Notes under the pieces: generated by a model
What the model saw: only the letters and a program-made list of their open reading frames with translations
Databases searched by the model: none
What the model was told of the DNA's origin: nothing
DNA from: Tetrahymena thermophila SB210
Taxonomy: Eukaryota > Ciliophora > Oligohymenophorea > Hymenostomatida > Tetrahymenidae
Reading direction: 5' to 3'
DNA: 64,000 nucleotides
Assembly (NCBI RefSeq): GCF_000189635.1
Contig: NW_002476086.1
Coordinates: forward strand, 124,001 to 188,000
Position numbers and translations under genes: made by a program
Shown: positions 12,283 through 25,411 of the stretch, piece after piece
How positions within the stretch are numbered: the stretch's first letter is position 1
Layout: every line of letters starts with the position of its first letter

Positions 12283-12726
12283 TTTAAATTGATAGAAATA
12301 GCTATAAAAATTAATGCCCATAAATAAAATAACTTTATGGGAGAAGTAGTTTTTTAAAGAGCATTTAATAATTTTAAAAAGAAAAATTGGTTATAATTTT
12401 AATAAAGCTTAAAAAAATAATACTAAAATATAAGCCAAAATTATTTTTAATACTAATAAACATATTTAACTAAAGTGTTTTATATATTTCATTTTATATA
12501 ATAATCTTATATCAAATTAAATTAGGGTATTTATCAAATTTTTTATATAATCAGCATTTTTTAATTGCATAATTACTAAGAATAATAGAACTAACGATAG
12601 AGCAAAGGAAAAAAACCACACTTAATTACTCTAAATAAAAACCGAAAAGAAGATTCAAAATTACATTCATCCATGCAATCATACATTCATAACTTATTTA
12701 ATTAATGTGTTTTTATTTAAATAATT
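12283..12726. other. Convergent intergenic spacer
   Basis: About 440 bases of AT-rich DNA between the 3' ends of two convergent genes. It holds both 3' UTRs. No further gene or structure is seen. Confidence 0.55.
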
Positions 12727-14554
12727 TCAGTGATTTCCTTTCTAAATCCACTTAACAAAATATGAAGGCTCAATATCTACATAGTCTTGCACGAAAGGAT
12801 GGTTCTATAAAATTAAATAATTAACTATAAATTAATTTTTATATGAAAAATTATGATTACTAATAAATCGGTTGCATTAGATCTATTTCCACTCTCTTTT
12901 TGGAGCCTTTTTAAAATTAAGTTAAAATTTTATCTATATTTATTTTACAAATTAAAATTACAATATATTTAACAAGTCTCTCAATTCATCAGAATATTCG
13001 TCTGGTAATTATGGAATATTTCCTTGCGTGATAGAATTAATCAATTCCCAGTATCCCATACCTTAAAAAGGCATTTTTCCTAATGCTAACTCTAAAATTG
13101 TAATGCCTAAAGCCCAAAGATCTGTATCAGAGCTATAATTGTTTCCTTATAGTCTCTCTGGGCTCATATATTATACTGTACCTACCCAAGAATTTTTAGT
13201 ACTTAGAGTATGGTTTATTTTTCCACTTACACCAAAGTCAGCAATTTTAACTATACCACTTGAATTAACAAGCAAATTCGACGGTTTAATATCTCTATGA
13301 ATAACTTTCATTGTTTTATGCAAATACTCCAATCCTTTTAAAACCTTTTTGAGGTTTAAAAATAAATATTATAACAAATAATCAATAAGTAATAAATATA
13401 ACTATACCTAATGAGTAATAATACCTATAATTACTTCAGGTATTCTACTAAACTTTTTAACTAAATCTCCTAATGTTCCCATATCCATATATTCAAGTGC
13501 AATTGTGATTTTTCCTTGCTATAAAATTATGATTAAAAAAATTTACTTAAAATTTTATGAAATACTGTAAATCCTTTTATATTTTCGCCCACCTTCACCT
13601 CAAGTTCAACCTGTGTTTTGTGGGTAAGTCAAAAAAAATTGTATGGTTGAATATTTAATTGGGTGAGAATATAGGAAGATTGACAGTATTTCAATTTAAT
13701 ATTTAAATAAAATCTGCTCACATCAAAGCAAGCTCCATAGCATTTTATTATATGTTCACTATTGCAATGAATGAGTGTATTTAATTCTAGATTTATTTAT
13801 TTTTTAAACTAGTCATCTGTGTGCAAATTTATATACTATTTATAATAAATTATGTGAACTATTTTACAAAATTTAATAAAAAAATTCAATTCTTATTAAA
13901 ACTGAAAATATTTTTTTTCTTTTTCATTTTCTAAAAAAAAGCAATTACTTTAAGTGCCAATTCAAGCCCAGTTTTTTCATGTATACCTCTCTGGACAGTT
14001 CCAGATGAACCGCTACCTAATAACTATATACACTTAACTTCACTAATTTGTATAGTGCATAATTGTTGAAGATCATATTATTAGTTTTGCAAAATATTCT
14101 ATTATTACTTTTCTATTTTTTTTTATTCTTTTATTTTATCTTGCTATTCTTAAACTTGCTTTTTAGTCAAAGGGATTTTAAATCCATCTTTGTCAGTTTT
14201 GAGTTCCAAATTATTGAATTAGCGCTAACATTCCTCTAAATTTAATTCTTCTTCTACGCTCATATGGCTATGCTAAGTATCATATTGCTAATAACTTCCT
14301 TAAATACTCATTCCTTTTTAATCTAAAACAAAATTATCTCCAATAAAAGATCCTTCAACAGACCTACATTTATTATTAACAAATGCTAATTAATATGATT
14401 TTCATTTTCTAAAAAATTGAATTTAATTATATTCAAATTAAGAAAATTTTTAATCAATTAAATTGCTAGTTTATTACATTACATCCTCAATTTTTTGTTA
14501 TGAAACAGAGAGCTAAAGCCCTTCAAGTGTCTTCTTTTTTTGTAGCACGCTCAT
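12727..14554 (-). CDS. MAP kinase kinase (MEK/STE7-type), 407 aa, 7 exons
   Basis: Exons in transcript order: 14554-14478, 14363-13949, 13835-13722, 13518-13408, 13344-12962, 12906-12861, 12804-12727; the sum is 408 codons and all phases agree. The kinase domain follows a 125-residue N-terminal region rich in Gln and Lys. Visible motifs: Gly loop [13 protein letters not shown]-binding Lys164 in ALK, catalytic loop HRDIKPSN at 255-262, DFGVSG at 275-280, and activation segment ending WVGTVQYMSPERL. DFGVS and VGT-x-x-YMSPER are hallmarks of MAPKKs. The segment between them carries Ser/Thr (HTLSTKNS) where MEKs are phosphorylated by MAPKKKs, though spacing differs from animal MEK. It should phosphorylate a MAP kinase on Thr and Tyr. 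The exon encoding subdomain XI is only 46 nt. The third intron is 203 nt and holds a long hairpin. Confidence 0.92.
13558..13693 (+). other. Long imperfect hairpin inside MAPKK intron 3, candidate ncRNA
   Basis: The arm 13561-13590 and the arm 13661-13690 are near-perfect reverse complements: 24 of 30 positions are Watson-Crick, and three more pairs (TGA with TCA) extend the outer end. Read as plus-strand RNA, four of the six differences become G-U pairs. An inner 7-bp helix pairs 13605-13611 (TTCAACC) with 13645-13651 (GGTTGAA). The element is more GC-rich than its surroundings and fills most of the intron. Whether it is transcribed is unknown. Confidence 0.45.
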
Positions 14555-16337
14555 TTTATAACTTTCAATACAATTTTTATTTAACTTCGCCACTAAACTT
14601 TTACCTATACAAAGTTTGAAGATTTTTAATAACCAATGTTCAATAGCTTATTTTTGTTAATTTCGATAAATAGTTGTTCTATTAATAATTAATTTCGCGT
14701 TTATTTAATTATATGATTTTTTTTTGCACAAGAATGATTTAATAAAATCATCTTTATTTTTAGAATGAAAATATTAAATTATCTGATGATTTAATACATC
14801 TCATTAGGATTCATCAAAACAAAAATTAAATCAATTTAGTTTACGTTTAAAGTAATTAAAAAGATTAATTATTTTTTTGAAATTACTTTATATTTATCAA
14901 AAAAACACAAAATCTTTTAATCAGATTGTTCCTAAAACTGAATAGATTAAAAATCTTGCAAAGTCTCAAAAAGATCGATGAACAAATAAAATTTTTTCTC
15001 TACTATCACAAGATATGAAACCATTAATGTTTGATTATTAATTTTTTAAAGTATTTATAATTAGGCTTAAATTTATTAGCATTTCTTATTCCTAAAATTT
15101 GCTTGTAAATTGATAATTTGTCAAAAAATAAATTAATTATCTATTAAATAATTTAAAATTAAAATTTTGCAACTTTAGATTTACCTGATTTTTTTAATTT
15201 CACGTTAAATTCAAAAAGCAATCAATCTATTTCATTATTTTTTTTGAAATTTGAAAATCAATTCAAGAGCTTTTTTACCATTTATTGAATTTTGAAAAAA
15301 TAAATATTTTGGAGAGAAAATAAAATAAGTAACAAATTTATTAAATATTCTTTAAATCTAATAAATAACTATTTATTTAATAGGTCTTCACAATATAAAT
15401 CAAAAGAGTTAGACTTTATTTATTTTAATATAATAACAATTACCTAATTCTAAATATTTCTTTTAATTTATTAAAAGGCTTTAAAATTAAGTTAGATACA
15501 AAATTTTTATGTTTATATTTTATAATTTCAAATGAATTTTTTATTATGCGTTTGCTTTTCTATTTAATTAATTAATTTTTATATAGATATTTGCTTAGAC
15601 GAACCCTATTGCTTTAATTTTACTTTTAACTAAATAAATAGATTTGAAAATTTATTTTGATATTTTATCTTGGTTGATTGCATATTACATATTTATATTT
15701 TTATAACTTAGTTTTAGAATTAAAAATAATAATTTAAAATATATTTATTTGAATATTTTAGGGTGTTTTAAGAAATATTTTAAATTTCTTACAAGATAAG
15801 AAAAATTTATAGTAAATTACGATTGATTTTAATTTATTTAATTGCTGATATTTATGAATCATTTATTTAAATAAAAATGTTTATCTTGCTATTTTTGTGT
15901 TTTGCCTTAAAAAAATTATTGAACTTGTTAATTTTTCTTTTGATGTTAATATATTTTATTTATGTGTTTAATTTAATACTATCTCATAAATATAAATATA
16001 CTTAGATGCAAATTATTAAATTAATAAGTGTGTAATTAAATATATTTGAAGAATCATTTTATTTAAAAATTATTTAAGAAATATTTTTAACCACTTTGAA
16101 GTTTTAATTATAATGGTAAATTAATAAACGAAACTTTAAAATAAATAATTAATATAATATTTTAAAAGCTTGTTTATCAAACTGTATGTATAGCAGAAAT
16201 CAGTACTTTTATAGACAGTAAAAAGTAATTATCATTATTTTTTTAATTATTCTTTATTAAATTAGATTAAAGGAATGAAAAAAGATTGATAACTCTTTTT
16301 ATAAATAAAAATATTAATAATCAATTCCAGAGTATTT
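14555..16337. other. AT-rich divergent spacer, 1.8 kb
   Basis: Divergent region between the MAPKK (minus) and the next plus-strand gene. It is dominated by A/T runs. I found no coding frame, RNA gene or repeat in it; promoters for both genes must lie here. Confidence 0.55.
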
Positions 16338-18495
16338 ATGACATAATAGCCTTAAAAATAATAGCCGATCCCTATTAAGCTTTTGTAAGTAGAAAATTAC
16401 CTAAAAGCAAGTGGTAAATTTTATACTAACAAATCTTCTGATAAAGAATATATTTTTAAAGAGCTTTAAGCCAGCAACAATGTAATTTATCCATTTTTTG
16501 TTTAAAATAAATTATAAGCTACTCATTTCTACATGAAAAAATTATTTCAAGTAGATATATTGTAAGCATGTTTTAGTAACATATTTTTAAAAATAGAAAA
16601 ATGAAAGCCCTTTTATCACTGATTAACAGTAAATCAAAGTTTTAAAAAAAAATAATAATAGCTACACTGGCTTAAGCAGGCTAAGTAACGAAGAGCCTTC
16701 ATTTAAATTAAAGACGGGAATCGATTATGAATAAAATTACTATTGCTTTCCAAAATTAAGTAGAACTTTTTCGAAGCATAATTTAAAAACTGTAGATTGT
16801 TCAGCCTCAATCTAACAAAAAAAGTTAAATTTGCCTTAAATTAATGATATTAATTCAGAATAATTGAGGCCTTTTATGAAAAGCGGCATGAAAGAATCTA
16901 AATTAGAAATGGCAAAATAAAAATAACTATCTCATGATTTTTCTTTACCCTTCAAAGTAACAATAAATGAAAATCTATCTTTAGAGAAGAATTACTTAAA
17001 TAAGAATGAAGATTTAACTGTTAATACTTCATATAGCTTTGCCAATAATAACTAGAAATCTAAATCTTCTGCTTCATTAGTTATTCCTGCCAAATTGTCA
17101 TAATAAGAATCTCCAAATAACTTTTCTTATTTAGCTGATACTTAAGAAAGCAGCTGCAATTCATAAACATAGAAACAAATTAGATTTAAATATGATCTTG
17201 AAACAGCTGAAGATGTACTTATTGAAGATACATTACTCAGTGAAAGTAGCAAATTTCAATCAGATTATCCAAAAAAAAGCTATGATGATTAAGTATATGA
17301 AAAGCTATTTGAATACAAATAAAATAAGCATCAAGATTGTATAAGTAGAAGTAATAGTAACAGTAACAGTAACAGCAGAGATGAAATTAAATAAAATTAA
17401 ACTTTTCTACAAAAATAAGTAAATAAATAGAAGAGCTATAGCCTAAATATTCAAGCAGAAAAAACAACTAATAAATTTTCTCGCAAAAGCATGGATTAAA
17501 GATATAATTAGCAAGATTTATATCATTACTTAAATTATTTAAACTAATAAAATAGCTTAAGGATAGCTTAAGCTAATTTAGATAATGGATTTGGTCAGAA
17601 GAAGATGGAAAAAAATATCGAAGAGCATCTTGATTTTATTGAAAACATCCTTGATAGAGATAAAGAATAATCTAAAACTTCTTAAAAACTTAAGAAAGTA
17701 GCATAATAAATCCTTTAAGCCCAATAATTTAAAAATTAAATAGGTCTAATGGCTAGCTTAAAAAAGAACAGAGGGACTAACTAGAACCGTTTATAATTCA
17801 AAAAAGATTTAGAAAAGTTCAATAGCATGCTTTCTCCTGACCATTCTATTTTTATTAAAGAGTTCTTTTACACGTTACAAGAATTCGTGCAATTAATTTC
17901 TTCAAATAAAAGAGCAAGTCTTATGATATAGTAAATAAGAGGGTTCAGTCCTATCATAAAATAAATTATATTTATTGAAAACGAAATTAGAAAAGATATG
18001 ACTCTAGAGCTCTTTGAAAAACAAATTATCAGCGTAATGCAATTTGTATAGCTGAAAAAAGAAATATAAGAAAATAAATAAAAAATTAAGAATCAATAGA
18101 GAAGAAAAGGTCTTTGGTTCGAGTTAAGTGATGAATCTGTTAAATTGTTATAGTTTTTCTATAAAAATCTAAGAGAATTTGTAGATTAAAAGAATTTTGA
18201 CAATAAAATTTGTATGTAATCAGAGTTTTACTAAGACTTGGAGCAAATTGAAAAAATAATTTACAAATACATGATTAACACTAATATTGACAAGAATAAA
18301 TACAAAAACTAATGCTTTAAGGACTTGAAAATTGCATACAAGGAAGAAATACCTTATTTTGTTAAAAATAATATCCCCCTCGAGAACTTGAGATATTGGG
18401 AAAGGCACTTGGGAAAATTTGAAATGGTGAGTGATTATGTTAGAGAAAAGGATTAATAAATTACAAATATGTGTAAAATCTACTAAAACTTATGA
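16338..18495 (+). CDS. Unknown Gln/Asn-rich protein with helical C-terminal half, 703 aa
   Basis: Exon 1 is 16338-16550 and exon 2 is 16597-18495, joined by a 46-nt phase-0 GT-AG intron; together 704 codons ending in TGA at 18493. The N terminus (MTQQPQKQQPIPIKLLQVEN, then FYMKKLFQ) is followed by about 330 residues rich in Asn, Ser, Lys and Gln. A Ser/Asn-Ser dipeptide run lies near residue 330. The last 300 residues are less biased, Leu/Lys/Glu-rich and probably alpha-helical, with conserved-looking stretches such as FIKEFFYTLQEFVQLI and NLRYWERHLGKFEMV. No known domain, signal peptide or membrane segment is recognised. Without the intron the two reading frames do not join. Confidence 0.75.
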
Positions 18496-19592
18496 TTAAA
18501 TAAATATATACAAAATTTATTACTTTATTCATAAACTATATATTTTTATACTTTAGCTTAAAAAGATAAATTTACATTATACTATTTCTAAATTAATAAA
18601 AAGTCCAATTATTTACATTTATTTAAAAGATGTTTTGCAAATAATAATTTTATTTATCTTTGAAATAACTACATTTTAAAGTATAAAAGTTATGAAAAAG
18701 ATTGATAATATAACAGCGTTTAATAATCTGTGTAATTTATTATTTGTTAATTACAAGCAATTAATTTTCTAACTATTTCTTTTTTATCGACTTAATTAAT
18801 TTTATTCTATAAAAAATAAAATAATGTATTGTTTCTTGAATAAGATAAATTGTGTTTAAAGTTAGTAAACAAATTTAAGGTATTTAGATTTCTTAGCTTT
18901 TATTTGTTACTTTTTTAATGAATATTTAATTAAATTAGAAAAAAAAGACAATTTAACTGATTAATTTTTTAATTATACTAATTAAAAAATCTTTGTTTTC
19001 TGTGGGTGAATTTCTCTCAATAATTTTACTTTACAAATTTTCCTTAACTTTAAATTTAATTTATTTTTAATAACTCTGTTCAATAAATTTAATCACAAAT
19101 TTTTAGATAATATCAAATGAATATCATAAAATTTAATTCCATCTTGGTTATTTGCTTACATTAACTTAATTGGTGCTATTGATTATTCATAATTATTTAA
19201 ATTGATAATAATTAGAATCAAAATGAAAATTTTTGATTACTATTTTATTTAAAATGACGTTTTTTTCGATATTTTATGTTTGTTATTTTGATTTGATATC
19301 ATTTATTATTTACTAGAAGGAATAATTTAAATTTTCTCAAAGGAGTAATAATATTTTATGGTAAATTTTATTTAATTATACGAATTCAAGTAGGAGAAAC
19401 CATAATTAATTAAAATTATCCAGTATATATTATCTTATTAGTCATTACTCTTTTTTTTGATTAACTTTCATGAATTTACAATGAAAATGAAATTACAAAG
19501 ATTTTAAAAATTTAACATATATATTAATTCATTAATATTATATCCTTGTTAAATAAATTAGTTTATAAAATATTGCTATTAAGTATTACAAA
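18496..19592. other. AT-rich intergenic spacer
   Basis: About 1.1 kb between two plus-strand genes, AT-rich throughout. No gene, RNA or repeat was recognised. Confidence 0.55.
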
Positions 19593-22500
19593 ATGAAACT
19601 AAATCAAATCCTCCTCCAAATTCTAATTTCTTTTAGCATAATCAAATAATTATTTAGTTAAATTTTAAATGAAGCAAATCTATTGTTGCTAAGCGCTTCA
19701 CCCATATCAATTGTAGAGCTTAAATAATATTAATCGGGAGCAGGATTTCACATAGCGCTAACGCCTGATAATAATTATGCTTTTTTATCATGCCTAACAG
19801 GCGGATTTTTAGTTTTTAATGTTAGTAATCCTTTTAATCCTTCTCTCATAATTTAAGTTAAGGGTTACGATGTACGATATATTGCTCTTGATTCTCAGTA
19901 TGCTTATGTAGTAGATGATATAGCTGGATTAAGCATATATAATATATAAAATATCAATTAAATAAACATTGTAGGTTAAATGTCTTTTTCATAACCTATT
20001 TAAAGTGCTTTAAAATTGAAAAAATCAGATACTCTATTAGTAATAGGAAATGGTATTATGTTTTCTGTTGATGTGAGTGAAAAAACTTAACCAAAAATAC
20101 TTTCTTAGTCAGGTAAATGAACTTATTTATTCTCTTTACTCAAAAAAAATATTCTACATAAATCTTTGCTTTTTATTTCTAATTAATTTTACTTATATTG
20201 ATAGATTATACTTAAAATAGAAATTGATAAAACTAAAGGTTTTTTAGTTAATTTATTTATAGACATTTTTAAATTTTTTTAAATATATTTTGATGGATCA
20301 AAACAGCAGCTAATGAACTAAATAAAGAATGACATTATACTTAATTTAAATTAATCTATTATTAATATAATTATATTTTTTAACATGGTATTTTTGTATG
20401 ATATTAAAATTTACCCACTAATTTTAATTTAAAAGGAACTAGTAATTCGGCGTGTTATGATATAATTGCTAATAAAGAAGAAACATTTGCTTTTGCTTCA
20501 TAAGGATAATTTGGTGTTGGTATATACAACATTAGTAATTTAAATAAGATATAATAAATCATTTTACAAACACCAAATTGGATTGTATATCAAACTGCTC
20601 TCCATTAAGATGAAGATATTCTTTATGTTGTTGATGGTTGGTATGGATTATATTATGCGGACATTAGCTCTGTTACCTCACCAAATCCTCCATCTACTTT
20701 GTAATTAGTATTTAATGTGATAGTCTAATACCCCGGTTTTGTTATATCAGGGGCTATTTTAAGTTCAGATAAGAAATATTTGGTGTTTGCAATAAAATCT
20801 GTAGGCTTTAAAATATACGATATAAGCAGCTAACCCACAATGAAAAAGAATCCATAAATAGTTTATCAGCTAGATGGTAGTTATCTAATGAAATCTTTTG
20901 TATTTTCATCTAATAATAATTACTTTTTAATTAACAATGGACTTGAATTGGTAATACATAAATAAGTTACTCCAAATCTGAATAGAGACTTTCCAAATAT
21001 TTTTAATTCTTTTTAAAGCACTCTAACTTTTCTGGGTATTGAATTTTGGCCATACCATCTTCATATTTTCTAAGATGGGAAGACAGCAGCTGTTAATGTT
21101 GGCTTGATAGGTACTAAATTATATGATATTTCTGATATCGATCATCCTGTTTGGCTTTCTACTATAAAGTCTTAAGGCGGAACTTCCCAAGATTATGTTT
21201 ATGCTTAGCCAAGCAACGAAAATATTTTGTTTGTTGGTGGAAGTTAGCTCGGAGTTCATATTTATGACATAACTGATAAAAAAAATCCTAATTTAATTAC
21301 AACCTACGCACCAAATCCAAATCTTCAAAATAACAGTGATGGGTAAAATCTTAAAATTATTTTTTATATTAAAATTGATAATTTAATTTAGATTTGACAT
21401 GAATGAAGATAGGAGTATAGTTATTATAGGAAATTCTGAATTTGGAATAGGTTTAGCTGATTTTAGAGATTACAAGAACCCAAAAAAATATAGTAATTTA
21501 CCTAGTTTATTAAGTTCAAATGTAAAAAAAGTAAAGTTGAGTAAAAACAGTAAATATGCTTATCTAGCTTCACTAGAAGTTGGTTTGATAATATTAGATA
21601 TTTCAGATCCTTATTAACCAAAAATGGCGTCTGCTGTCTTCCAAATGGCTGGTGAAACAGTAAAACTTTCTTCTGATGAAAATTATGCATACTTATCAAA
21701 TGGATTTACAGGAATAACAATAATCAACATTCAAAACCCTTTTTAGCCTTTTATAGTTTCTTCTATTCCTGTCGATGGCTGGGCTATAGATTCATTTACA
21801 ATGTTTAATGAAAAATATATAATTGCCTGTACAGCTGAAAAAGGATAAGTAGTAGCAATAGACATTTCCCAAAAAGATAAACCTCATATACTAGCAAAGT
21901 TTTCTATTTTAGATGAACACAGCTTCTCAATTGCATCAACTCCAAACTATTCAGCGGCGATTTTCATTGGTATTTAGTTTTTTTTAGCAAATCTCATTAT
22001 AAAAAATATGATGGTGATAACATTTTATAGATATCTAAACAAATTCATTTTTTATTACAAAATATTAAAGAATGAAAAAATTTTTTGTTCTTATTTCCAA
22101 ATTTTAATAAATTGTAATTTTGTTTTTTTTTAATTTTAAATTAATTTGTAATAATTGAAGGTGCCAAGGGAATGAGGATTTTACCTTTAGATACACATAC
22201 ATATATTCATAGCCAATATATTGAAATATTAAGTAACATTAACAGTTCTTAGAAATAAAGAGATATGAATATTGGAGAGGCTTTAAAGGTAGGTTCTACT
22301 ATATAGATTACTTTTGCAAGTGTTTACACTGAACGAGAAATCATTTATGAAAATGCTTTTAATTATCAGAATTATGAAATTAAAAACTTACCATAATACA
22401 TGTAGTTTAATTCAATTTAGCAGTAGTTAATTATCAAAGTAGATAAAGACTAAGTTTCAAGTAATAAATTAGGAGAAAATATCGTCCTATTACAGCTTTC

Positions 22501-25411
22501 AATTTAAATAACTTACTAATAAATTATGGCTATTCATCCAGTAATTTAGCTCAACTTAGCTTTAGGAATTATCTAATGCTTAATACAAGCTAACTTTCTA
22601 AATTAGTAATAATTTTTAAATCTGTCTTTCGATCCATCAAGACCATTTTATTTGGATTTTTATACGTTCTTGAATATTCCAAAGACTTAATTTGAACCTA
22701 TTGATTAGTAAATATAAAATGGAATATAAAATCTGTTAAAATACTCAAGAATTCTATATCCTATCAAATTTTTTGTTACGTCTTCATTGATAATAAATAA
22801 AAATACTAAATTAGATTAAGTAATTGAAACTCCTTCTTAAAGTGTCAGTGTACTGTTTACTATATTACCTAAATAGGGATAATCTAAGCCTAATGGAGCA
22901 TTCATCAAAAAATCTTTTTAAGGAGTATTAGCTTCATTTTCAGACTCATAAGACTAATTAAAATTAGAAGGCTCATTATAAAATGTTAATATAATTCTCA
23001 ACTAAAATATATAAGTTGCAAATTTAACAGCATTAGAAGATATTTAAATTAGCTATACAATATCAGATGGTAGTAATTTTGATATTAACTCCTAAGATTC
23101 TCTACTTAACTTAACTTTTATAGCATTAAATAAACCTGTAGTTTTAAATAAAAATATATAGGATTAACTTAATAACTAATTCTCAAAATCAGGTATGTAT
23201 GTTGCTGAATAATTCAATTTTAAACTGGATTCATAAACCTTTGTTGATTTAGATTCTTATAATAACGATTTAATTTATTCAGCTTACTTTGTGCATTCTA
23301 ATTCATTAGAGCCAATTACTGAGACTTCAGATAAAATATAATTTAATCCAAGATAAGCAGTAAATTATTTAAATTCATTAAATCTAAATTTTTAATTTAT
23401 AATACAAATTAATAGTTTTTTTTACAAAACATAATATAACACAATTTAATAATTATTTAAATCAGAAAATTTTATTTATAAATTATTTAAATTATTTATT
23501 ATAACAATCTAAAATATTTTTTTTAAGACATTTATAGGCATTATACCATAATCTGAATTATTTAATACGTATAGAATAAGAGTAGTTGCCTCAGACGGAT
23601 ATACTTTTGCTTAGGATGAATTTGTTATGGACTTTAGACTTATGCCTCTTGGATTAATAGTCTAATTGTTATTTTAAATTATTGGACCTATTATTGGTGT
23701 TTTAGGTTTATGGAGATACCGTTCATTTTTTTACAGGTAAATAAGTAAGAAAATAAACAATTTAATGTTAATAATTTTTAATTATGTATAGACTTTTAAT
23801 GAAGAAATAATATTCTTATATGAAAGAGCATGCGTATATTGGAGAGGAATACAGAAAAAAAATAGTGCTAATGAGCTCGATTTAATCTGATTTCTAAAAA
23901 ATATGGAAAATTTATAAAAAATAAAATAAAGATTATAAAAAGAAAATATGGGAAAGTTATAATTAAAAAAAGGCAGAGTTTTTGGAAGATTTGATTATGG
24001 AGCTTGAAAAAATCTACAATTAGAAACAAAAGGAATATCCATATATACAGGAGCAGGAGTTTATTTTTCCATTTTCTCGTCTAAATTATATCCTGTAAGT
24101 TTACATACTAGATATTTATTTAAAGCTACCTTAAAATTAACCTGTCTTAAAAGGTTTTGAGAGTTTAAAAAAGAAAAGTATTTAATAATTAAAGAATTAA
24201 AAAAATTGGTATAGAAAATATGTAAGAATAAATATAGATTCAAACTGGAAAGCTAAAAAAAGAGAATTTGAGACTAGCTAGAATTAATCTTAATCAATTC
24301 ATATTTTTGATGCTAAAGATCATGTAAACTAAACTCAAGCTGCAATATCTTTGAATGTTCCAAATTAAAATCCTTTTCCCAAAGTTGAATTTTTAGATGA
24401 TTTAATCAACAAAGATCTAGAGGAGTGTAAAATTATATGTGATAAAAATTTATTGAAAGAATTGATAACTTTTGAGGTATATGGAATAATTGTAAAATAA
24501 CCTTTTAGATTCTCGCCATCTAGAGGAGAAAGCTTGCACTTACTTTCTTCTGATCTTATTAGTGTTAACGCATATATAAAGGACAAAGGATCTTGTCAAT
24601 GTATAAAAAGATGCTTAGAAATAGATTATAAGCCTATTGGATTATATCATAACTCACCACTTCCATCTTGGCTTGAATGTGATATAATTGATGATGTTAT
24701 ATATTTATGGGGAACACCAACAAATAAAGATATAGGCACAGTATAGTTAAGAATAAGTGATTTGTTTGGATTTACTGTAATGTAGTTCGATTTAGACATA
24801 TAGCACAAAGATGAATAAGATAATCCTATTAAAAAGTTGACAAGTGAAAGAAACATTAAAATATAAATGAGATAAAATAATTTAAGGATGCCAAATAGCA
24901 ACGTATCAAACAAAAATTAAAAGAAAAGCGTACTTGAAATTTATTCTTATGCTAACAGTGAAGTAAACTTTAAATAATATCACAAAAACTCAGAATAACA
25001 TCAAGTAAAATTTTCAGACAATAAGTCAGAAAAAGATGAAAATCATGAAATTCTTGTAAAATTTATTAAATAATTTGAAGATTATTTTAATTTATAATTT
25101 AAAATTAACTAGTCATTTGAAATGCTTTCTTAAAATAACGTAAATGATATTAGATCATTTGAATATGTTCCTTCTCAAAACAAATAAAAAACTACAATTT
25201 AACAATTGATTTTTAATGTAAGTAACTTTTTTTTACTTTAGCATTAAATTTAAAAATATTTTTATTTAAGAAATCTTAAGCAGGTGATGATGATGAAGAA
25301 GATAAAAAAATGTAACTTAAATAATACATTACTATTACGAATAACTTAGAAACTAAAGAAAATCAATCAAATTAAGTCTTTTAGGAAGATAAATAATTAT
25401 AAAATATGTGA
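19593..25411 (+). CDS. Large type I membrane protein with LVIVD beta-propeller repeats and cadherin-like modules, 1659 aa
   Basis: Exons: 19593-20112, 20436-21342, 21392-21969, 22161-23359, 23528-23736, 23792-25217, 25271-25411; 1660 codons with matching phases. The N terminus (MKLNQILLQILISFSIIKQ) is a probable signal peptide. Residues 45-690 contain many LVIVD-type repeats, each with a core like GLIILDISDPYQPK or LGVHIYDITDKKNP, a beta-propeller family thought to act at cell surfaces. A cadherin/dystroglycan-like module ends near residue 1103 (TYRIRVVASDGYTF). One hydrophobic segment at about 1107-1130 (LIVQLLFQIIGPIIGVLGLW) is followed by basic residues, giving a cytosolic tail of about 530 residues. 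The tail contains a second cadherin-like stretch near 1425-1470 (LPSWLECDI, GTPTNKDIGT). The first intron (323 nt) is the longest. The 168-nt fourth intron is open in frame, so its removal rests on domain continuity. Confidence 0.85.

Noticed and set aside
13591-13660. Possible extra exon in the MAPKK third intron (frame with VELE)
   Set aside because: The kinase domain is continuous from YGACFD to [12 protein letters not shown] without it. The local GC enrichment is better explained by the hairpin.
16601-16860. ATG 16601 as start of the 16.3-18.5 kb gene
   Set aside because: That frame hits TGA after about 80 codons. The long frame is one base off and is reached from ATG 16338 through a 46-nt intron.
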